From the NCBI GenBank assembly GCA_021775475.1, contig JAJFHS010000045.1, positions 1-60,226 on the forward strand: a stretch of 60,226 nt of DNA, in the 5' to 3' direction. Position numbers and translations under genes: made by a program. Positions 8,675 to 16,111 of this stretch are shown piece by piece. Source of the DNA: Hyphomicrobiales bacterium. Its GTDB lineage: Bacteria > Pseudomonadota > Alphaproteobacteria > Rhizobiales > JAJFHR01. The notes under the pieces were generated by a model, which worked only from the letters and a program-made list of their open reading frames with translations, ran no database searches and was not told where the DNA came from. Position 1 is the first letter of the stretch. Each line of letters begins with the position of its first letter.

Positions 8675-11134
8675 TTGAAAGTATTACAGTATTTTGGTTT
8701 TCAGGAAAGTTCCTATGAACGCCCCAACCAGAATTGGGTGTGCGGTCATCGAGATGCGGGTAATCCGTGTCCACTGGGGCCAGATGGCCGGGGCGTATGT
8801 CAGGCAACGTTCGAATGCCAGCCGCATAAATCGGAAACTGAAGAACGATGGGAATGCACACGACCGGCAACACGTGGCGGGAGTTGTGAGCAGGGCCCGC
8901 TGCCTGATGGCACGTGTTGCAAGGCGCTTGCCAAATGTAATCCGCAGTTGAGCTTACGGGCAAAACGAGGACGCGCGGTGCGCTGGGCAATGGCTTTGGC
9001 GGTCGGGTTTATTGTGTTTCTGGTAGCCTTTAATGGGGATCAGAGATTTTTGTCGCCGGGACCTTTGAGTTCTGTGCACAGCTCTTTGAATAGCTGTCAA
9101 AATTGTCATGCCAATGTTGCTGCCGGTGATTTTAACTGGATGCAGTCCATTTTTGTGTCCGCAGATGCGCCCAAAGACAGTGCGGCGTGCAGTGACTGCC
9201 ATAAATCCGGTAACGAAGCGCTTAAACCGCACGGGTTGGCTGAAAGCAAGTTGCAGGCCATAACCAAACGCCATCAAGCTGTGTCACCGATAAGCCCTGA
9301 GCCGATATTGACCAATTTCCGCAATGCCATGTTCCCGGTTGAAGAGGCCGTTAAGAACGGTGTTACCTGTGCCACCTGCCATAAAGAGCACCAGGGCAAA
9401 AAGAATGATTTAAAGGCCATGCCCGATACTCAGTGTCAGACGTGCCATGTAAAACAGTTTAACAGTTTTCAGGATGGTCACCCCGAGTTCACCAATTTTC
9501 CTTTTGAGCGCAGAACCCGTATTATCTTTGATCATGCCGCTCATTTTGCCAAGTACATTCCCAAGACCAGGACGGATGGCAAAGTCTCAGGCAAGCTCCC
9601 GGAAACCTGTGCCAATTGCCATAAAATCGATGGCAGCAAGGGGCTGATGGTTGTTAAGCGCTACGACACCATGTGTGCGACATGTCATGCGGGGCAAATT
9701 GCCGGTGCGGAACGCGCTTCCGGGCCCAAGGGGGTCACCTTTTTGACTTTGCCTGGTCTTGATCTGACTGTCTTGCGCGAAAGGAATGCCGACATTGGTG
9801 AATGGCCTGAAGATGCTGAGGCTGAAATATCGCCGATGATGAAGCTTTTGATTGGCTCGGATGACAAGCGTAGAGAAATTCTGGATGCTGTAGAAAAACT
9901 TGATTTGCTGGATCTGACGGATGCGAGTGATGATGACATTGCAATGGTGGAAAAACTTGTCTGGGAAGTGAAATCCCTCATTTATCAGTTCACAGCCGTA
10001 AAACCGCGCGATGCGATGAAAATGCTGAGCCCGGAGATGGGCGGAAATATTAATACCGGGCTTTTGGCCAGACTTACCGCCAATATGCCGCGCGATGTGA
10101 TGCAAGGTGTTCAGCGCGACTGGTTGCCGAACTTGCCAGCTGAGGTTTTGAGGCGTCTGCAAGGACAACGGCTGGAGCCAATTGAACCTGTTGCAGCTGA
10201 TGGCACGGTGGCGGAGACAGCCAAGACTGACGGTTCTGATACCCCATCTCAAGACAGTGCGGATGGGGCGGGAGACGACATTCTCGCCGAAGATAAAGGC
10301 GACGATATTTTATCCGGTGGTGATGATATTCTCGCCGAAGATAAAGGCGACGATATTTTACCCGGTAGCGAGGACATTCTAGCCGAAGACAAAGGCGACG
10401 ATATTCTGTCCGGTAGTGAGGACATTCTGGCTGAAGATAAAGGCGGTGATATTCTGGCGGGCAATGATGATATTCTGGCGGATACCAATGAAGGTGACAT
10501 TCTTTCCGGCGATACCGGTGCCGAAGAAGTGACGAAAGCTGCGGAATCTAAAAGCAAGCCGGAATTGCCCGAACCATTGGACGCTGAGGCCTGGGCTGAA
10601 ACCGGGGGGTGGTATAGACAGGATTTTGCTGTTCTTTACAAGCCAGTTGGTCATCGCGATGACTTTATGCAGGCGTGGCTGGATTACAGCGGTACGCAGT
10701 ATGGCAAAGACACCGCCAGACTGGCGGCTCCGGTTTTTGATATGTTGAGCGACAAACAGGCCCAGGGCCAATGCGCCAAATGCCATAGTGTTGATGGTGC
10801 CGGTGAAGAAAGTCGTCGTGTTAACTGGAAACCGTTCAAGGTCTTGAGGTCTTCAAAGAAGTTTACCAAATTCTCCCACGAGCCACATTTTGGTCAGTTC
10901 AAAAACAAGGGATGCCTTGCCTGCCATGTGGTTGATAGTGACGCGAAATATACCGACACCTATAAATCACTTGATCCAAAAGTGTTTGTGTCAAACTTCA
11001 AGCCGGTTAAACAGCAGCAGTGCAGCGCCTGTCATCAACCCAAAATTGCGGGACAAAGCTGTGTTCTTTGTCATGTTTACCACATGGATAATGTCATAAC
11101 ACCAATCCTGACCACCAGAATTCCGGACAAATGA
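8675..11134 (+). CDS. Membrane-anchored decaheme c-type cytochrome with cytoplasmic Cys-rich head
   Basis: A large cytochrome of 819 residues from TTG 8675, chosen because GGGAGG (8661-8666) sits eight bases upstream and the previous gene ends at 8673. Residues 21-90 hold two similar modules, each opening W-x-C and carrying four spaced Cys (C23, C32, C42, C48; C61, C71, C81/82, C88). The basic stretch RAKRGRAVR and a membrane helix (about 103-120) follow, placing the head inside and the rest in the periplasm. Six CXXCH motifs lie at 141-338 and four at 700-800. Between them are a predicted helical region and an acidic 16-residue tandem repeat (534-614). It probably takes electrons from the membrane protein encoded just upstream. 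The metal bound by the head is unknown. Confidence 0.87.
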   Translation: MKVLQYFGFQESSYERPNQNWVCGHRDAGNPCPLGPDGRGVCQATFECQPHKSETEERWECTRPATRGGSCEQGPLPDGTCCKALAKCNPQLSLRAKRGRAVRWAMALAVGFIVFLVAFNGDQRFLSPGPLSSVHSSLNSCQNCHANVAAGDFNWMQSIFVSADAPKDSAACSDCHKSGNEALKPHGLAESKLQAITKRHQAVSPISPEPILTNFRNAMFPVEEAVKNGVTCATCHKEHQGKKNDLKAMPDTQCQTCHVKQFNSFQDGHPEFTNFPFERRTRIIFDHAAHFAKYIPKTRTDGKVSGKLPETCANCHKIDGSKGLMVVKRYDTMCATCHAGQIAGAERASGPKGVTFLTLPGLDLTVLRERNADIGEWPEDAEAEISPMMKLLIGSDDKRREILDAVEKLDLLDLTDASDDDIAMVEKLVWEVKSLIYQFTAVKPRDAMKMLSPEMGGNINTGLLARLTANMPRDVMQGVQRDWLPNLPAEVLRRLQGQRLEPIEPVAADGTVAETAKTDGSDTPSQDSADGAGDDILAEDKGDDILSGGDDILAEDKGDDILPGSEDILAEDKGDDILSGSEDILAEDKGGDILAGNDDILADTNEGDILSGDTGAEEVTKAAESKSKPELPEPLDAEAWAETGGWYRQDFAVLYKPVGHRDDFMQAWLDYSGTQYGKDTARLAAPVFDMLSDKQAQGQCAKCHSVDGAGEESRRVNWKPFKVLRSSKKFTKFSHEPHFGQFKNKGCLACHVVDSDAKYTDTYKSLDPKVFVSNFKPVKQQQCSACHQPKIAGQSCVLCHVYHMDNVITPILTTRIPDK
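10274..10516 (+). repeat. 48-bp in-frame tandem repeat (DDILAEDKGDDILSGG)
   Basis: Four 48-base units start at 10274, 10322, 10370 and 10418, followed by a diverged fifth unit to 10516. Each encodes a 16-residue acidic unit close to DDILAEDKGDDILSGG. The units differ mainly at silent positions, so the protein repeat appears selected. It forms a linker between the six-heme and four-heme parts of the cytochrome. It resembles RTX calcium repeats in its GDD content but lacks the GGxGxDxLx consensus. Confidence 0.93.
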
Positions 11135-11148
11135 AAACCTGAACCGCT

Positions 11149-11356
11149 CTAGAGCCTGTCCGTTTTTAATGGAAGCGTAATAAAACCACCCACACCCGTC
11201 CAGGCCTTGAGCCGGGCCCCAGCTGTGTTTGACTGGTACGCTGGACAGGTCCCGGCTCAATGCCGGTACGGTGGGTGGATAATGGCTAACCCTGTTCGAT
11301 TTTGCTCTGGTGGATCTTGTATGAAAGCAATTTTGTTAAACACGGACAGGCTCTAG
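11149..11356. repeat. Nested inverted-repeat element (MITE-like), about 208 bp
   Basis: The outer arms are a perfect 15-base inverted repeat: CTAGAGCCTGTCCGT at 11149-11163 and its complement at 11342-11356. Inside is a second imperfect inverted repeat (11186-11216 and 11251-11278), with arms ending CTTGAGCCGGG and beginning CCCGGCTCAA. That core sequence also forms the arms of the element at 41115-41297. The stop codon of the flavoprotein reductase (11353-11355) lies inside the right outer arm. The element fills the gap between two convergent genes and may act as a two-way terminator. It contains no gene. Confidence 0.8.
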
Positions 11357-12636
11357 ATATCCAATACCAGATTGCTTTTCGGTCGGGTGATACAGGTCAA
11401 ACATGAGCCGGCCTCGGGTTTTTTTCCGGGTTTTGACAGGTAATCAACATCACCCTGTTTGAGGGCGGTGAGACAAGTGCCACAGTTGCCGGCACGACAG
11501 CCCGAACGCGCCTTGACGCCATTGGCCTCGGCCAGTTCAAGTAACGTTCCCATGTTGGCTGCCCATTTTACCTTGAGTTTTGAGCGTGAAAATTCAACGT
11601 CAAAAGTTTCTGCATCAGCATCAGGTTCGGCTGTATCCGTGCTGGATGTTTTTTTAACAGTGGCAGGACCAAAAGCCTCGAAATTGATATCTTCTTCGGG
11701 AACTCCCCATTCCTCCAGATCCTTTGTCACCATATCCATCATCGGTGGTGGACCACAAATGTAGAAAACATAATTATTTGACCGCAGTTTGGCCTTCATC
11801 AGATCAACCCCAACGAAACCCTTGTGATCGTAATCCACGCCCTCTTTGCAAGTGTCGGAGGGCTGGCTGTAGGCGATTACCGTATTTATGTTGGGGTGTT
11901 CACGTTCAATTTGTTGAATGTTTTCATACATCGCATGTTCATTACGGTTTCGGGTACCGTAAAAAAACCAGATTTCGCGATTGCTGTGGGTAGAGGCCAG
12001 CCAGTTCAACATGGAGACAACCGGGGTTAAGCCAACGCCGCCACCGATTAAAACAACGGGGCGGACGGATTCCTGATTAAGATAGAATTCTCCGGCAGGG
12101 GCGAAAACCTCGACGATATCGCCTTCCTGCACATTATCATGAAAAAAGTTGGACGATAGTCCCGGCGGCGTATCTGCGGGCGCTTTTGGCGGCGGTCCCA
12201 GTTTTTTTATCGAGACGCGATATTGTGCTTCTTCAACCGGGCCATCCGAGAGCGAATAACACCTTATGACCGGCTGCGCCTGTCCCGGGATTGGTAGTTC
12301 GAAGGTTAAAAACTGGCCGGGGAAAAAGGGGGGAACCTGCTTGTTATCGTGCGGGTGTAAATAAAATGAGCAGATGTCCTTGTTGGGGTCTTCATAGACG
12401 CGGCGGGCGACGCGAAACTTTCTTTTGCCATTCCAGGTCAATTCAAGCTTGGCACGGTCTGCTTCGACACGTTTTAGAATTACTGATGCCCGGTCCTTGA
12501 AAAGTGCCAATCGGGCGCGATCGAAGCGATTGGCGGAAAGTGTTCGGGCGGTTATGGAATAGAGGCCTACAGCGGCCTGCAGCGAGGTTGCAGCGATGAT
12601 CAATAAGCCACTTACAATGATGATGGTAGTTGCCAT
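11353..12636 (-). CDS. Membrane-anchored FAD / [2Fe-2S] NAD(P)H oxidoreductase
   Basis: Passes electrons from NAD(P)H through FAD to a plant-type [2Fe-2S] cluster. An N-terminal hydrophobic helix (about 4-25) anchors it to the inner membrane. RCYSLSD (125-131) is the FAD-binding RxYS motif, IGGGVGLTPV (near 200) and CGPPPMM (near 300) are the NAD(P)-binding motifs, and CRAGNCGTC plus a later CLTC near the C-terminus bind the cluster. The order FNR-like then ferredoxin resembles phenol hydroxylase reductases and Hcr; a single N-terminal helix recalls NqrF. It is convergent with the cytochrome operon. No oxygenase partner is nearby, so the heme or Fe-S proteins of this locus are candidate acceptors (inference). 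Confidence 0.87.
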   Translation of the reverse strand: MATTIIIVSGLLIIAATSLQAAVGLYSITARTLSANRFDRARLALFKDRASVILKRVEADRAKLELTWNGKRKFRVARRVYEDPNKDICSFYLHPHDNKQVPPFFPGQFLTFELPIPGQAQPVIRCYSLSDGPVEEAQYRVSIKKLGPPPKAPADTPPGLSSNFFHDNVQEGDIVEVFAPAGEFYLNQESVRPVVLIGGGVGLTPVVSMLNWLASTHSNREIWFFYGTRNRNEHAMYENIQQIEREHPNINTVIAYSQPSDTCKEGVDYDHKGFVGVDLMKAKLRSNNYVFYICGPPPMMDMVTKDLEEWGVPEEDINFEAFGPATVKKTSSTDTAEPDADAETFDVEFSRSKLKVKWAANMGTLLELAEANGVKARSGCRAGNCGTCLTALKQGDVDYLSKPGKKPEAGSCLTCITRPKSNLVLDI

Positions 12637-13029
12637 GGATATTCCTGTTGCCTGTATCCTAAATCACAATGGAAAATAATTGCTCCTGCGCAATGGCCTA
12701 AACGCTGCCGTTGCAGCATAGAAGTCAAATATCCCCCGATATCAGATTTTGAATATACCTTATTTTGACGTGGATACGTAACAGTTAATTTTCAGGATTT
12801 TTTTACAGGCGATTGGGTTGCCATTCTTGGGTTTCCGATGGGTAAAGCCTATCTGGTGTTCAGGCTTTTACTGCGCCGGGCGGGCCGGTATTTATCAGGT
12901 GTCAGGAAAATATACCTTCCCAGCATGAGTGGTATTTGATACGTTTTTAGACGCATAGCGGGATTGGAAAGAAATGTTGCAATGTAAGATTGCATATTAA
13001 AAATATTTAATTTTTGAATGAGGGGCGGC
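12637..13029. other. Intergenic region between reductase and gdhA
   Basis: A gap of about 390 bases holding the divergent promoters of the reductase and gdhA. A 33-codon frame at 12838 (basic, no ribosome site) and a minus-strand frame at 12849-13061 look accidental. The last ~60 bases before gdhA are very AT-rich, as expected for a promoter. I see no clear operator. Confidence 0.5.
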
Positions 13030-14397
13030 ATGTCAAAAAAAGTAACATCAGCAAAATCCAAAGAATATATGGAGCGGTTTTATTCAGGTTTGCAACGGCG
13101 AAATCCGGGAGAAACGGAGTTTCATCAGGCGGTTTATGAAGTGGCCACCAGTGTCTTTCCCTATATTGCCGATAAGCCGCATTACCATGAAAAGCAGATC
13201 CTGGAACGTATGGCGGAGCCTGACCGGGTTATTATTTTTCGCGTAGTGTGGGAAGATGATGAGGGTAATGTGCGCGTTAACCGCGGTTACCGGGTGCAGA
13301 ACAATAACGCTATCGGACCTTATAAGGGGGGGCTGCGATTTCATCCCAATGTCACCTTGAGTGTTCTCAAGTTTCTCGCTTTTGAGCAGACTTTCAAAAA
13401 TTCACTGACCGGGTTGCCGATGGGCGGCGGCAAGGGCGGGGCTGATTTCAACCCCAAGGGTAAGTCTGATGCCGAAGTCATGCGGTTTTGCCAGGCATTT
13501 ATGTCAGAGCTGTATAAGCATATCGGCCCGGATATGGATGTGCCGGCCGGCGATATCGGGGTTGGGGCGCGTGAAATCGGTTTTCTTTTTGGCCAGTACA
13601 AGCGTCTGACCACTCAGTTTGTTGGCGTTTTGACCGGCAAGGGACTGGAATTTGGTGGTAGCCTGATCCGCACCGAAGCCACCGGCTATGGCACTGTCTA
13701 TATGATGGAAAGCATGCTGGCCCTGAAGAATGATGCGATTGAAGGCAAGACCTGCGTCGTCTCGGGCTCGGGCAATGTGGCGACTTATGCCGTTGAAAAG
13801 GTCAATCATTTAGGTGGCAAGGTTGTCACCATGTCTGATTCCTCGGGTTTTATTCATGACCCCGATGGCATTGATGCTGAAAAACTGGCGTATATCGTCG
13901 ACCTCAAAACAGTCAGGCGCGGACGCATTTCAGAATATGCAGACAGGTTCAACGCGACATTTCATCAAGGCCAGAGACCATGGAGTGTTGCTTGCGATTT
14001 GGTTTTTCCCTGTGCCACGCAAAATGAGATTAATAGTGAAGAGGCTCATACGCTTATCTCCAATGGTTGTATTGGCGTTTCCGAAGGAGCAAACATGCCA
14101 ACCGAACAGGCTGGTGTGGATGCTTTTGTGGAGGCGAAAATTCTGTTTGCGCCGAGCAAGGCGGCCAACGCGGGCGGCGTTGCTGTATCGGGCCTGGAAA
14201 TGAGCCAGAACAGTGGGCGAATTTCCTGGAGCGAAGAAGACTTGCAGGGATTGTTACGAAAAACCATGACAGATATTCACGACCAGTGTGTTGAATTTGG
14301 CCGTGAAAGCGACGATTATGTAAATTATCTTAAAGGTGCCAATGTCGCGGGCTTCGTTAAAGTGGCCGACGCCATGCTGGCCTACGGAGTTTTGTAA
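13030..14397 (+). CDS. gdhA: NADP-specific glutamate dehydrogenase
   Basis: Interconverts 2-oxoglutarate plus ammonia and glutamate in the cytoplasm. The length (455 residues) fits the hexameric bacterial GdhA class. LPMGGGKGGADFNPKGKSD contains the catalytic-lysine region, and GSGNVATYAVEK is the Rossmann dinucleotide loop. ATG 13030 is preferred over ATG 13018, since GAGGGG (13020-13025) then lies at the right distance. It is a single gene followed by a strong terminator at 14421-14459. It sits inside the cytochrome region but no functional link is evident. Confidence 0.97.
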   Translation: MSKKVTSAKSKEYMERFYSGLQRRNPGETEFHQAVYEVATSVFPYIADKPHYHEKQILERMAEPDRVIIFRVVWEDDEGNVRVNRGYRVQNNNAIGPYKGGLRFHPNVTLSVLKFLAFEQTFKNSLTGLPMGGGKGGADFNPKGKSDAEVMRFCQAFMSELYKHIGPDMDVPAGDIGVGAREIGFLFGQYKRLTTQFVGVLTGKGLEFGGSLIRTEATGYGTVYMMESMLALKNDAIEGKTCVVSGSGNVATYAVEKVNHLGGKVVTMSDSSGFIHDPDGIDAEKLAYIVDLKTVRRGRISEYADRFNATFHQGQRPWSVACDLVFPCATQNEINSEEAHTLISNGCIGVSEGANMPTEQAGVDAFVEAKILFAPSKAANAGGVAVSGLEMSQNSGRISWSEEDLQGLLRKTMTDIHDQCVEFGRESDDYVNYLKGANVAGFVKVADAMLAYGVL

Positions 14398-14420
14398 AAT
14401 ACGGTTTTCAAGCAAAATCA

Positions 14421-14459
14421 AAAAGGGTAGGTGTTTAAAAAACACCTACCCTTTTTTTA
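14421..14459 (+). terminator. Rho-independent terminator of gdhA
   Basis: A hairpin with arms AGGGTAGGTGTTT and AAACACCTACCCT and a very short A-rich loop, followed by a run of seven T. It starts 24 bases after the gdhA stop. The A-run on its left side lets it also serve the convergent beta-barrel gene that ends at 14505. Confidence 0.95.
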
Positions 14460-14504
14460 TTACAAATCTGCTCTAACCCGTTTTGACCCGACCAAGAAGC
14501 GCTT

Positions 14505-16010
14505 CTAATAAACAACCTGAATTTCAGCGCGAGCGCCTGAGCCATCCTGACGATCTTCATTCAACGTATAAAAAGCTTCAAAGGTTAACTGAACATACTG
14601 ACCAACAGCTTGTTGGAGCTGAAAACCAAAGCCAAGCTGATCAAACCCATCATCATCATAGTCATGGCGGGCAGCAACTTCCATAATAAGATTGGTGCGC
14701 TGTTTATTGAAAAATGCCTGATAGCCGAGAGCTCCGCCAACGACATTGTCGGTGAAGGGATTAAGTTCTGATAGATATGTACTCAAACTGGGTGAGGCGA
14801 ATAGTATTCCCATGTTGGCAAGAGGGCCGCCAACAACAGCTTCGCGACCAGCCTGGGTGAAGTTGCCGATGCCGACAAATGAGTTGAAATAGAGAATGTC
14901 ACTGGATCCGGCCACAGTTTTAGAAAGTTCCAGAGATATCAGCGTGCCATCACCGACAACATTGCCGGGTATTTCGTTTTCCAAAGCAAAAGAGCTGTTG
15001 ATGCGCAATGCTGTGCTCAAATTGCCCAAGGAGCGTATGCGCTGGATGGCGGATGCGCCAACGTAAAACCCGTCAGCGCCGCGATTATCTGCAATGTAAA
15101 TTAAATCCAGATTAAAGGTGCTGACATGGGTGTCAGCGGCGACGAACAGTCCAAACAGGTTTTCATTTGAATCGCGCGGGCCATCATTTCTGTCAATGCG
15201 GTTCCAGCCCCACATGGCTGAGACACGTAAATTCGACGTGCCGGGAAACACAATATTGTTGCGGACGATACCGATCGCGTCAATGGTATCATTGATCAAC
15301 ATGCCTTCCTGGAAGGTGATAGACTGGCGACCAACGGTAAAGCCATAATCAATCGGTTTGATGCCGGCATTGTCAAGATTGGGGAAAAGGCTGCCGAAAT
15401 CACCTTCAAAAAACAGCGATTCAACCCTGACCGTGAGGTTGTTGTTGAAACCTTCATTACTGCCATCAAACGTATAACGGCTGAATTTGCGCGGATTGTT
15501 CCTGTCCAAAGTGCGCAACCCGAGAAGGATTTTTTCAGTACCAGTTAGCTGCAGATTGACGAAAACATCCAGTCGATTGGCCCATTCCGTTTCTCTTTGG
15601 CTCGCTGGCGACCCGTTGTTATAGGTCTGTAATGTGGTACGGAAAATCAGATACGTCCATAGTCTGGGCTGCCAGACAGCACCGAGAACGGGAACTTCAA
15701 AACCGGCATTGAGATTACCAACGCCGAGAAAAGCGTCACCCTCTTCAATCAGGAGCTTCGGTCGGGCAACGAGATCGCCATTCTCTTTACCCGGATTTAC
15801 CGTTTTAAGAGGGACATAATAATCATTCAGGGTTTTAACTCCTTTTGACTCACCAATGGGCCAAAAGGATGAATAGGATTTAGCATCGGACTTCTTTGCT
15901 GGGGCGGAAATCGCAGGAGACGATACCAGAACAGACAACAGCACGATGGCTATTGTGAGTACGCCTGGATTGGAACTCTTTCTATTTTTACCTCGCATCC
16001 GGAACATCAC
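14505..16010 (-). CDS. Putative outer-membrane beta-barrel protein
   Basis: A secreted protein of 501 residues. The N-terminal hydrophobic run ends SSPAISAPA, a clear signal peptide. The mature part is rich in alternating polar and aromatic strands, and the last residues are AEIQVVY, ending in an aromatic as barrel proteins do. GGGAG ten bases upstream supports ATG 16010. No specific family is recognised; a porin or alginate-export-like barrel is possible. It lies 101 bases downstream of the pentaheme cytochrome on the same strand. This raises the possibility of an MtrB-like sheath for hemes, but there is no sequence evidence that it is an MtrB homologue. Confidence 0.7.
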   Translation of the reverse strand: MMFRMRGKNRKSSNPGVLTIAIVLLSVLVSSPAISAPAKKSDAKSYSSFWPIGESKGVKTLNDYYVPLKTVNPGKENGDLVARPKLLIEEGDAFLGVGNLNAGFEVPVLGAVWQPRLWTYLIFRTTLQTYNNGSPASQRETEWANRLDVFVNLQLTGTEKILLGLRTLDRNNPRKFSRYTFDGSNEGFNNNLTVRVESLFFEGDFGSLFPNLDNAGIKPIDYGFTVGRQSITFQEGMLINDTIDAIGIVRNNIVFPGTSNLRVSAMWGWNRIDRNDGPRDSNENLFGLFVAADTHVSTFNLDLIYIADNRGADGFYVGASAIQRIRSLGNLSTALRINSSFALENEIPGNVVGDGTLISLELSKTVAGSSDILYFNSFVGIGNFTQAGREAVVGGPLANMGILFASPSLSTYLSELNPFTDNVVGGALGYQAFFNKQRTNLIMEVAARHDYDDDGFDQLGFGFQLQQAVGQYVQLTFEAFYTLNEDRQDGSGARAEIQVVY

Positions 16011-16111
16011 TTACGAGTCTCCCCCACTACTTTATTTGTTTCTCTGTTACTTTTGTGACGAAAAAAATCACCCCTTCGTCGGCTAACTATTTCTCGCCGG
16101 TTGTTTTGCCA

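Noticed and set aside
10274..10516. RTX calcium-binding repeats in the decaheme cytochrome
   Set aside because: The units have GDD and a Leu/Ile but not the GGxGxDxLx nonapeptide; period is 16, not 9.
12838..12939. 33-codon basic open frame before gdhA
   Set aside because: No ribosome site and no recognisable feature.
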